Part shown: positions 1-5,271 of the stretch, piece after piece | Position numbering within the stretch: position 1 is the stretch's first letter | How the letters are laid out: every line of letters begins with the position of its first letter | Assembly (NCBI GenBank): GCA_007570945.1 | Contig: RKSH01000121.1 | Coordinates: 1-5,271 of the forward strand | Direction of reading: 5' to 3' | Source of the DNA: Gammaproteobacteria bacterium | Lineage (GTDB): Bacteria; Pseudomonadota; Gammaproteobacteria; Arenicellales; Spongiicolonaceae | DNA length: 5,271 nucleotides | The notes under the pieces: model-generated | What the model saw: only the letters and a program-made list of their open reading frames with translations | Databases searched by the model: none | What the model was told of the DNA's origin: nothing | Made by a program: the position numbers and the translations under genes

Positions 1-347
1 TTATGTTTGTATTTCTCGTGTGCGGTGGTTTGTTTCCGTGCGTTTTCGGTGTGGTGAATCTGCGGAGGGTGTTGTGATGCGGAGTCGGCGATTTTTTGCG
101 CGGCTGTTGGGGGTGGGGCGGCCGTGGGAAGTGCGCGAGGTGGTGTTGTGCGAAGACGACGCTGATGCGCCCGGTTGGCGCGGCTTGGCGGCGCGAGGCG
201 GGCGGGGAGTCGGCGCCGCGGGTGCTCTGCGTCGATGAGACCTCATTCAAGCGCGGGCATGAATACATCACGGTGGCGGCGGATGCCAAGCGCGGCGTGG
301 TGGTGTATGTCGCCGACGGGCGCGATAAGTCGGCGCCCTGGGGCTGA
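1..347 (+). pseudogene. ISL3-family transposase remnant, frameshifted and truncated
   Basis: Two adjacent plus-strand frames together resemble the middle of an ISL3-type DDE transposase. The frame starting at position 2 reads through an RFRC zinc-ribbon-like piece and an FARLLGVGRPWEVREV segment like the helix-turn-helix region. Near 145-158 the similarity moves to the next frame: KTTLMRPV, then VLCVDETSFKRGHEYITV (about 222-275), then VVVYVADGRDKSA. The VDE(T/I)S-(K/R)GH-Y-T block holds the first catalytic Asp of this family (codon 234-236). A TGA at 345-347 follows directly, and nothing resembling the second Asp or the catalytic Glu comes after it. The N-terminus runs off the window edge. 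Known family members exceed 400 residues, so this is a dead fragment. No terminal inverted repeats were seen. The ISL3 assignment rests on motif recall and is fairly secure; the exact frameshift point is not. Confidence 0.72.
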
Positions 348-405
348 GGTGGAGGGATGTTTTCGCCGGCCTCCGAATCATGGAGGCCGAGGTGCTGGAG
401 GCGAT
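348..405. other. short gap with no recognisable gene
   Basis: This lies between the transposase stop and the end of the minus-strand membrane-protein gene. A short plus-strand open stretch (353-418, reading RDVFAGLRIMEAEVLEAIQSR) crosses it, but it does not match the transposase region expected here and has no start of its own. No hairpin terminator with a T-tract was seen. Confidence 0.4.
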
Positions 406-690
406 TCAGTCGCGGTAAAGCGCGCGCAACACGCCGCCGACCAGCGCATAACTGAGGGCGAACACCATGCCGAGAAAGCCGATGACAGCCAGCACTCCGG
501 ACCAGCCGGATTGCTCCACCCACGCCACGACGAGGTGCATCAGCGCGCCGAGGCCGCCGAGCGCGACCGCGCAGACGACAGCGGCTGGCGTTAATTCGCG
601 CCACGGCGTTTTGTGCCGGATGGAGTCCACGGCCATGCCGGCCAACAAGACCGCATAGACGCTGCCGAGCCAGAACCAGATGAATACCAT
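406..690 (-). CDS. small hypothetical membrane protein (three predicted helices)
   Basis: A 94-residue protein that I do not recognise. It has three strongly hydrophobic stretches at about residues 3-21, 33-56 and 64-88. They are separated by a basic loop (DSIRHKTPWRE, 22-32) and a short WVEQSGW loop, and the protein ends in the polar tail RALYRD. The positive-inside rule puts the 22-32 loop in the cytoplasm and so the N-terminus outside. The gene lies on the same strand as lptF and lptG, 145 bp beyond the lptG stop, so it could be read from the same transcript. No clear Shine-Dalgarno precedes the ATG at 690, and the start is chosen because the first helix begins at once. The regular hydrophobic periodicity favours a real gene over a shadow, but no function can be assigned. 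Confidence 0.55.
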   Translation of the reverse strand: MVFIWFWLGSVYAVLLAGMAVDSIRHKTPWRELTPAAVVCAVALGGLGALMHLVVAWVEQSGWSGVLAVIGFLGMVFALSYALVGGVLRALYRD

Positions 691-704
691 GGGGAAAGCA
701 TAGC

Positions 705-839
705 ATGCCCGGTGACCTGAGAATCGGCATCCGCCTGGACGCCAACGGAAAGGGATTCGTCGGCGAGATGCGCCTGGCGCGCCGCGAGTTGGACAAACTC
801 GCCGGCGGCACGCGCAATGCCGGCAAGCTGTGTTGCTAA
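705..839 (+). pseudogene. phage tail tape-measure-like N-terminal fragment, 44 aa
   Basis: The ATG at 705 opens a 44-residue ORF beginning MPGDLRIGIRLDANGKGF, continuing VGEMRLARRELDKLAGGTR and ending NAGKLCC before TAA. A short beta-like LRI-I-L-A start, then a GF-GE-R segment and an amphipathic RELDKL helix, is the layout seen at the N-termini of many phage tail tape-measure proteins, which are normally several hundred residues or more. A purine-rich GGGGAAAG at 691-698 lies 6 nt before the ATG and could be its ribosome binding site. The ORF ends 3 bp inside the convergent lptG stop, so everything after the N-terminus is missing. I read it as a prophage scrap fused to the lptG end. It could also be an unrelated small protein. 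The similarity is from memory of the family and is short. Confidence 0.4.
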
Positions 840-1777
840 GCGGAAACCCGCCGCATCCACCATAGCGCGGCGCCGAGGAAAACCGCGGCCGGGGCCAGCG
901 CGCCGATGGCGGGGGGAAGGCCGTAGAGCAGGACCGCGTAGCCGAAGCCGCGGCCGGCGATGTAGAAAACGAGGGCGGTGAGGGTGCCGCTGAGCATGCC
1001 GCGCTCCACCGCCGCGCTTCGGGGGTGGGTGAACACGCAGGGGATGGCGAGGAACAGCATCACCGCCGCGGTCGCCGGCAGCAGCAGTTTGCTCCACCAC
1101 GCAAGTTCAAATTCGGCGGTGCGCTGGCCGTTGTCGCGCAGGTGGCGGATGTGGCGGTGAAGGTCCGGCAACGGCAACTGCGCCGGGCGCGTCTGCCAGG
1201 CGGTGAACAGATGCGGCGGCGGCGAAAATGTCCACGGCAACATGGCATGGCGCGTGGTTTGCGGCGCGCCACCGAGGGCGCCGAGGGCGGTGCGGGTTGC
1301 CTCCTGCAGTTGCCAGTTGCCGGCATGGTGCACCGCCCGCGCGGCGTGCACCACGTGGCTGAGCGCGCGCGCGCCGCCGCCGCCGGAGATGGTGAACACT
1401 TTAACCTCGCGCAGCGAATTGTCCGGCAGAACCTCACCGATGTGCACGAACTGCATGCCGTCGCGCAACCAGATTGCCTCGCCGTTGCCGCGCACTTCAC
1501 GGTGCAGTGCGGCGGCGCGTACGCGCTCGGCCAGGCGCTCGGTTTGCGGCGCCACCACCTCCCCCACCATCACCGCCGCCGCCGCCAGCGGCGCGCCGGC
1601 CAGCAGCACGGTGGCGGTGATGCGCGGCAGGGAACGGCCGGCGGCGCGCATCGCCGACAACTCGGAAGTGGCCGCCAATTGCCCCAGGCCCAGCACCGCG
1701 CCCAACAACAGCGCCATGGGGAACAGCGCGGTGGCGAAACCCGGCAGGCTGAGCAGCGCAAATCGCGCCATCACCAT
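836..1777 (-). CDS. lptG: LPS export permease LptG, missing its N-terminal first helix
   Basis: LptG is the inner-membrane partner of LptF in LptB2FG, which extracts LPS from the periplasmic leaflet and passes it to LptC. From the ATG at 1777 this reads 313 residues. FALLSLPGFATALFPMALLL then GAVLGLGQLAATSELSAMRAAG (residues 6-47) matches helix 2 and the cytoplasmic coupling region that contacts LptB. Helix 3 is about 52-75 and the periplasmic beta-jellyroll about 76-225, with WLRDGMQFVHIGEV (103-116) characteristic. Helices 4-6 are about 230-248, 260-285 and 288-307, with FELAWWSKLLLP before helix 4. E. coli LptG (about 360 aa) has some 50 more residues at the front, including helix 1, which helps form the lateral gate; here that part is absent. 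The upstream DNA is instead the end of lptF in another frame. No good ribosome binding site precedes 1777, so the start is only the first in-frame ATG at the break. Probably non-functional if the sequence is correct. Confidence 0.82.
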   Translation of the reverse strand: MVMARFALLSLPGFATALFPMALLLGAVLGLGQLAATSELSAMRAAGRSLPRITATVLLAGAPLAAAAVMVGEVVAPQTERLAERVRAAALHREVRGNGEAIWLRDGMQFVHIGEVLPDNSLREVKVFTISGGGGARALSHVVHAARAVHHAGNWQLQEATRTALGALGGAPQTTRHAMLPWTFSPPPHLFTAWQTRPAQLPLPDLHRHIRHLRDNGQRTAEFELAWWSKLLLPATAAVMLFLAIPCVFTHPRSAAVERGMLSGTLTALVFYIAGRGFGYAVLLYGLPPAIGALAPAAVFLGAALWWMRRVSA

Positions 1778-2837
1778 GCGACAGGAACGCCCCGTGCAAC
1801 AGCCACAACAGTCCCGGCGCCGCCCTGCCGCGCACCAGGTCCAGTGTGGCGGCCCCGGCGTTGGCGTAAACAAAAAACACCGCCAATGCGCCGAGCCACG
1901 CCGCCGCGCCGTCACCGCCGCCGCGCCCGGCGCGGGCATGGCCCAGGGCGAATGCAAACAGCAGCAGCGCCGGCAGCATCGCCGCCTTGAACCACCGCCC
2001 GTGCCACTCGGCGGCGGCGGCCGGGTCCTGGTTGCGCTGCCGCCAAACTTCACCCGCCGGCCAGGCGCCAGCGCCGAGGGCCCGGGCGGCCGCCTGCACG
2101 CCGCCGCCGGAGTCGCCCGGCCGCTCGGGAATGCGCATGCGGTACTCGGCAAAACGCAGCACGCGCACCGCGGCCGGCGCCGCGCCCCAGCCGTCGCTTT
2201 CCACGCGCACACCGTTTTCCAGCACCAATTGCCGCGCGCCGTCATCGGCAAAGCGGGTGGCGGCGCGCTCGGCCAGCACCACGCCCTCGGCCTCGGCCGA
2301 TTGGTGGAACAGAAAAATGTTGCGGAAGCCGCCGCCCTCGCCGTGCGATTCCACAAAGTACAGCTTGCGCCCGCCGTCCACCGGCACGAAAGTCGCCGGC
2401 GCGATGTCCTCCACCTCCAGACGCTCCTGGTAAAACTGCTTCAGCGCATGGCCATGGCGCGCCGCCAGCGGCGCCAGCGCAAGGGAAAAACACAGCACCA
2501 CAACCGCCGCCACCGCGCCGAGCAGCGCCAGGGGCGGCAGCATCGCGTTGATGCTCATGCCGGCGGCGGCGTGGGCGGTGAGTTCGTTGTCGCGCCGCCA
2601 GCGGCCGGCCACCATCAGCGCCGCCAGGTACAGCGCCAGCGGCAGAATTAAATCGGCGTACGCGGCCAGTTTCAGCAGCAGCAGAAAAAACACGCCGCCG
2701 GCCGGCAGCGACCCGGCCGCCACCTGGCCGAGAAAGCCGAGGGAGCGCACGGTGAGAAAAATCAGCAGCAGCACCAGCGCCACGCCGAGCCACGCGCCCG
2801 CCACTTCGCGGAGCAGGGCGCGTTGCAGAATGTGCAT
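1497..2837 (-). CDS. lptF: LPS export permease LptF with an aberrant out-of-frame C-terminal tail
   Basis: LptF pairs with LptG in the LptB2FG transporter. The start MHILQRALLREVAGAW is typical of the family (short amphipathic interface helix, then helix 1 at about 14-36). Helix 2 spans about 47-77, the coupling segment RWRRDNELTAHAAAGMS is at 79-94, helix 3 is about 98-122, and the periplasmic jellyroll about 125-270 includes KLYFVESHGEGGGFRNIFLF. Helices 4 and 5 are near 283-300 and 313-332, and helix 6 begins at PGLLWLLHGAFL (341-352). After residue 352 (near 1782) the reading becomes antenna-like Arg/Gly/Ala sequence, because lptG continues in the +1 frame. The last 94 residues are therefore not LptF sequence. 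The authentic part is about 352 residues, just short of the usual 360-390. No clear Shine-Dalgarno precedes the ATG at 2837. The gene diverges from pepA, as in E. coli. Confidence 0.85.
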   Translation of the reverse strand: MHILQRALLREVAGAWLGVALVLLLIFLTVRSLGFLGQVAAGSLPAGGVFFLLLLKLAAYADLILPLALYLAALMVAGRWRRDNELTAHAAAGMSINAMLPPLALLGAVAAVVVLCFSLALAPLAARHGHALKQFYQERLEVEDIAPATFVPVDGGRKLYFVESHGEGGGFRNIFLFHQSAEAEGVVLAERAATRFADDGARQLVLENGVRVESDGWGAAPAAVRVLRFAEYRMRIPERPGDSGGGVQAAARALGAGAWPAGEVWRQRNQDPAAAAEWHGRWFKAAMLPALLLFAFALGHARAGRGGGDGAAAWLGALAVFFVYANAGAATLDLVRGRAAPGLLWLLHGAFLSHGDGAICAAQPAGFRHRAVPHGAVVGRGAGPGAIGGHFRVVGDARRRPFPAAHHRHRAAGRRAAGGGGGDGGGGGGAANRAPGRARTRRRTAP

Positions 2838-2915
2838 GACGGTTTTGGCTGCGGGTGCGGGTGCGAATGGCGGTGGAAAGCGTTATCATAGCGCAACACC
2901 CCAACGGAGATTTTC
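2838..2915. promoter_or_regulatory. divergent lptF/pepA intergenic region with overlapping -10-like hexamers
   Basis: These 78 bp must hold the promoters for both directions unless transcription enters from elsewhere. TATCAT at 2884-2889 (plus) is a five-of-six match to the sigma-70 -10 box, and TATGAT at 2890-2885 (minus) is also a five-of-six match, so the two nearly coincide. No convincing -35 hexamer lies 16-18 bp from either one. The assignment is positional plus -10 similarity only. Confidence 0.35.
2906..2909 (+). promoter_or_regulatory. Shine-Dalgarno of pepA
   Basis: GGAG lies 6 nt before the ATG at 2916 and is the clearest ribosome binding site in the window. It supports that start for pepA, and the protein has the expected N-terminal length from there. 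Confidence 0.6.
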
Positions 2916-4415
2916 ATGAGAACTTATCTGGCAAGCACCGCCAAAACCTGCGACTGCGCGGTGGCGGCGGTGCATGAAGAGGGCCGCGGCGCGGTACTCG
3001 GCGCGGCGGCAAGGGCCTTGGACAAGGCCGCCGGCGGCGCGTTGCAACGCGCGCTCAGCAACGGCGCGGCGCCGCCCAAGGTGGGCGATGCGCTGCTGTT
3101 GCACACGCCCAAGCCGGTGGCGCTGGTCGGCGCCGGCAAAAAATCGGCAAGCCTCGGCGACGGTGACTACCGTAAAATTATTGCGGCGGCGGCCAGGGCG
3201 CTGCGAAAAACCTCGGCGGCCAAGGCGGCGTTTTACCTGGATGAGTTGGCGGTGACAGGCCGCAACAGCGAATGGAAAGCGGGCGCGGCGGTGGGCGCGG
3301 TGGAAAGCGAGTTCTACCGGTTTGATGAATTGAAAAGCAAGCCGCAGCCGCCTGGCCACCGCGTCAAAAGCATCGCGTGGATTGTACCCGACGCGGCGCG
3401 GCGCGCATTGGCGGCAAAGGGATTGAAAGCGGGCGCGGCGCTTGCCGAAGGGGCCAATCTGGCCCGCGACCTCGGCAATTTGCCGGGCAATGTGTGCACG
3501 CCGACCTACCTCGCCAAGCGCGCGCTGCAGATGCGCCGCAGCCACGGTTTGCAGGTGGCGGTTCTGGAAGAGAAGCGCATGGCCGCGCTTAAGATGGGCG
3601 CGCTGCTTTCGGTTTCACGCGGCAGCCGCGAGCCGGCGAAATTGATCGTGCTCAAGCACAACGGCGCGCGCGACCCCAAGGCGCCGCCGGCGGTGCTGGT
3701 GGGCAAGGGGTTGACGTTTGACGCCGGCGGCATCTCGCTGAAGCCGGCGGCCAACATGGACGAGATGAAATACGACATGTGCGGCGGCGCCGGCGTGTTC
3801 GGCGCCCTCGCCGCCTGCGCGCGGCTGCGACTTAAATTAAACGTGGTGGGCGTCATCCCCAGCAGCGAAAACCTTCCCGATGGCGCGGCCAACAAGCCCG
3901 GCGACATCGTCACCAGCATGTCCGGCCGCACCATTGAAATTCTCAACACCGACGCCGAAGGCCGGCTGATTTTGTGCGACGCGCTGACCTATGCCGCGCG
4001 CTTCAAGCCGGCGGTGGTGGTGGACATCGCCACCCTGACCGGCGCCTGCGTGGTCGCCCTCGGCGCGCCGGCCAGCGGCCTGTTCAGCAACAACCAAAAA
4101 CTCGCCGCCCAATTAATCAAGAGCGGCGATGCCGCCGGCGACCGCGCCTGGCAACTGCCGCTGTGGGATGACTACGCCAGGCAACTGGACTCGCCGTTCG
4201 CCGACCTGGCCAACATCGGCGGCCGCACCGCCGGCGCCGTCACCGCCGCATGCTTTCTCGCCAAGTTCACCGGGGATTTTCGCTGGGCGCACCTTGACAT
4301 CGCCGGCACCGCCTGGGGCGGCGCGCCGCGCAAACTGGCCAGCGGCCGGCCGGTGCCGTTGCTGGTGCAATTTTTGCGCGACTGCGCCGACGGCGCGCTG
4401 CGGGATTTTTTCTAA
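2916..4415 (+). CDS. pepA: leucyl aminopeptidase PepA (peptidase family M17)
   Basis: A cytosolic di-metal exopeptidase that removes N-terminal residues, often Leu, from peptides. In E. coli the hexamer is also a DNA-binding accessory factor in Xer recombination at cer and in carAB control; that second role is not shown here. The 499 residues fit the family (E. coli 503). The variable N-terminal domain covers about 1-160. The catalytic domain opens with NLARDLGNLPGNVCTPTYLA. VGKGLTFDAGGISLKP carries metal ligands K264 and D269 and catalytic K276, MKYDMCGG gives D287, and NTDAEGRL gives D346, E348 and catalytic R350. WAHLDIAGTAW and GRPVPLLVQFL close the domain. All active-site residues are present, so it should be active. 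Slightly unusual is GGAG after the D287 Met-Cys, where GAAS or GGAA is common. It heads a tight cluster with holC, and its stop lies 7 bp before the holC start. Confidence 0.96.
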   Translation: MRTYLASTAKTCDCAVAAVHEEGRGAVLGAAARALDKAAGGALQRALSNGAAPPKVGDALLLHTPKPVALVGAGKKSASLGDGDYRKIIAAAARALRKTSAAKAAFYLDELAVTGRNSEWKAGAAVGAVESEFYRFDELKSKPQPPGHRVKSIAWIVPDAARRALAAKGLKAGAALAEGANLARDLGNLPGNVCTPTYLAKRALQMRRSHGLQVAVLEEKRMAALKMGALLSVSRGSREPAKLIVLKHNGARDPKAPPAVLVGKGLTFDAGGISLKPAANMDEMKYDMCGGAGVFGALAACARLRLKLNVVGVIPSSENLPDGAANKPGDIVTSMSGRTIEILNTDAEGRLILCDALTYAARFKPAVVVDIATLTGACVVALGAPASGLFSNNQKLAAQLIKSGDAAGDRAWQLPLWDDYARQLDSPFADLANIGGRTAGAVTAACFLAKFTGDFRWAHLDIAGTAWGGAPRKLASGRPVPLLVQFLRDCADGALRDFF

Positions 4416-4422
4416 GCCGGCC

Positions 4423-4854
4423 ATGACCGGGCGGGTGGATTTTTATATTGCCGCCGGCGCGCGGACCGAGGTGCTGGCCTGCCGCCTGGCCGAAAAGGCC
4501 TGGCGTCTGGGCCACCGCGTTTATGTGTACACCGCCGGCGAGGATGAAGCGCGGCGGCTGGACCAGCTGCTGTGGACTTTTTCCCAGGGCAGTTTTGTGC
4601 CGCACCGGCGCCTCGGCGCCGACCATCGCGACGGCGTCGACGGCGACCCGGTGGCCATCGGCCACGCCGAGCCGCAGGGTGAGGGCGGGCGCGAGGTGCT
4701 GATTAATTTGCAGGCCGCCGCCGCCGACTGGTTCGGCCGTTTCAACCGCGTCGCCGAGGTGGTGGGCGAGGGTGAGGCCCCCAAGGCGCGCGCGCGGGAA
4801 CGTTACAAAAACTACAAAAACGACGGCGTGGAAGTGTTTGTCCACGAACTCTGA
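4423..4854 (+). CDS. holC: DNA polymerase III chi subunit
   Basis: HolC (chi) binds psi in the clamp-loader complex and contacts the C-terminal tail of SSB, linking the replicase to SSB-coated template. The protein is 143 residues (E. coli 147). The start MTGRVDFYI matches the family's N-terminal strand and fixes the ATG at 4423. EKAWRLGHRVYVYT (24-37), LDQLLWTFSQGSFVPH (46-61), PVAIG (76-80), VLINL (92-96) and WFGRFNRVAEVV (103-114) are the conserved blocks, and the end RERYKNYKNDGVEVFVHEL is also typical. A DHRDGVDGD insert-like loop (67-75) lengthens the region before PVAIG. It follows pepA by 7 bp with no clear ribosome binding site, which suggests translational coupling to pepA. The pepA-holC order is the same as in E. 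coli. Confidence 0.95.
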   Translation: MTGRVDFYIAAGARTEVLACRLAEKAWRLGHRVYVYTAGEDEARRLDQLLWTFSQGSFVPHRRLGADHRDGVDGDPVAIGHAEPQGEGGREVLINLQAAAADWFGRFNRVAEVVGEGEAPKARARERYKNYKNDGVEVFVHEL

Positions 4855-4855
4855 C

Positions 4856-5271
4856 ATGGCGCGCGAAAAAAAAACCGACACCGGCGCCCTCGACTCGCTG
4901 CTCTCCTCGGTGCGCCTGATTGGCGACGGCGAGGAAACCAAGGCCGCGCCCGAAGCGCCGCCGATGGAGAGGAAGAAAAAAAAACAGCGGGGGGGCGGCG
5001 CTGGCGTCGATTCCACGGCCGCCGCCGGCGCTGCTGATGTCGACTCCGCCGCTTCCGAAGTCGGCGTCACCGTTTCCAAGGATGACTCCACCGTTTCCGA
5101 GGTTGACGTCACCGCCACCGAAGTCGACGTCACCGTTTCCAAAGTCGAAACCACCAGCGCCGAAGCCGGCGCCGGCGCCGGCCCCATCCCGGTCCTGAAC
5201 AAAATGGTCCGCGGCGCGCGGCCGCCGGGGGAGAGGCGCGGGGCGGCGGCGCATTTGGCGGAGACGGTGGC
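4856..5271 (+). CDS. unidentified repeat-containing ORF, 3' partial
   Basis: The ATG at 4856 is 1 nt after the holC stop (TGACATG), and the frame stays open to the window edge (138 complete codons). I do not recognise the protein. The first 45 residues are polar and include ALDSLLSSVRLIGDGEE and a basic MERKKKKQRGGG. Then comes a Val/Ser/Thr/Asp-rich tandem heptad (about residues 53-101). After it comes GAGAGPIPVLNKMVRGARPP, whose IPVL element recalls the IPVLTEVV-type motif of small proteobacterial proteins of unknown role; that link is inference. No signal peptide or membrane helix is visible. Third-position C preference in this frame (GTC, ACC, GCC, GAC) matches the neighbouring genes and supports it over the overlapping frames. 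Its coupling to holC suggests joint expression, not a shared function. A complete gene may be longer and lead to a further gene such as valS, which follows holC in E. coli. Confidence 0.6.
   Translation, partial: MAREKKTDTGALDSLLSSVRLIGDGEETKAAPEAPPMERKKKKQRGGGAGVDSTAAAGAADVDSAASEVGVTVSKDDSTVSEVDVTATEVDVTVSKVETTSAEAGAGAGPIPVLNKMVRGARPPGERRGAAAHLAETV
5054..5158 (+). repeat. 21-bp tandem repeat, five units, coding for heptads
   Basis: Five consecutive 21-bp units start at 5054, 5075, 5096, 5117 and 5138. They encode SEVGVTV, SKDDSTV, SEVDVTA, TEVDVTV and SKVETTS. Two more diverged units may precede them (5012-5032 STAAAGA and 5033-5053 ADVDSAA). The unit length is a multiple of three, so copy-number change would keep the frame. 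Confidence 0.75.

Noticed and set aside
353..418. Short plus-strand stretch RDVFAGLRIMEAEVLEAIQSR as a continuing part of the transposase
   Set aside because: It does not match the segment expected after the GRDKS block of ISL3 transposases, and it overlaps the end of the minus-strand membrane gene; it is probably chance.
591..1100. Minus-strand 169-codon open frame between lptG and the small membrane gene
   Set aside because: Its sequence is Arg/Pro/His-rich and overlaps the real end of lptG in another frame, with no family motif or ribosome binding site.
1778..2356. Apparent N-terminal extension of lptG (minus strand, continuous with the lptG frame)
   Set aside because: The translation is Arg/Ala/Cys/Pro-rich with no LptG-like helix, and the region is clearly lptF in another frame. 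It is open only because of high GC.
1025..2651. Long plus-strand open frames (1025-1990, 1203-2651) antisense to lptF and lptG
   Set aside because: Low-complexity His/Arg/Gln/Ala sequence with no family motifs. The minus strand holds recognised LptF and LptG, so these are GC-driven shadows.
4390..4425. Transcription terminator between pepA and holC
   Set aside because: There is a T-run at the end of pepA, but no stable hairpin before it, and the 7-bp gap argues for co-transcription.
5054..5158. Possible CRISPR array
   Set aside because: Units are contiguous 21-mers without spacers, in frame inside a coding sequence; this is a coding minisatellite.
4267..5202. 311-codon minus-strand open frame with a Ser/Thr/Val repeat
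   Set aside because: It lies antisense to pepA, holC and the terminal ORF. Its repeat is only the complement of the 21-bp unit, and the rest lacks recognisable features.

Overview
This is a GC-rich bacterial window, most likely from a Gram-negative proteobacterium. The core gene order is one found in gamma- and betaproteobacteria: lptF and lptG (LPS export permease) diverge from pepA (leucyl aminopeptidase), which is followed by holC (DNA polymerase III chi subunit). The proteins are rich in Ala, Gly and Arg and codons strongly prefer G/C at the third position. No rRNA or tRNA gene or other species marker is present, so I do not name a genus.

Layout. Positions 1-347 hold a decayed ISL3-type transposase fragment (plus strand) with at least one frameshift and an early stop. 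Positions 406-690 (minus) encode a small three-helix membrane protein of unknown function. Positions 705-839 (plus) hold a 44-codon ORF that looks like the N-terminus of a phage tail tape-measure protein, ending against the lptG stop codon. Positions 836-2837 (minus) carry lptF then lptG. A 78-bp divergent intergenic region (2838-2915) separates them from pepA (2916-4415, plus), holC (4423-4854) and an unidentified ORF (4856 to the window end). Those three are spaced 7 bp and 1 bp apart and are probably co-transcribed.

Functionally, LptF and LptG form the membrane part of the LptB2FG ABC transporter that extracts LPS for transport to the outer membrane. PepA is a cytosolic di-metal aminopeptidase. 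HolC links the clamp loader to SSB during replication.

The most notable observation is that the lptF-lptG junction is not intact. LptF loses its normal C-terminal end in the middle of the last membrane helix and, in the +1 frame, LptG begins without its first roughly 50 residues and first membrane helix. This looks like a deletion of roughly 200 bp, or an assembly error. With the transposase and phage-like remnants just downstream, it suggests local genome decay. I saw no convincing novel multi-gene system. The least explained gene is the terminal ORF, which has a 21-bp tandem repeat and two A9 tracts.
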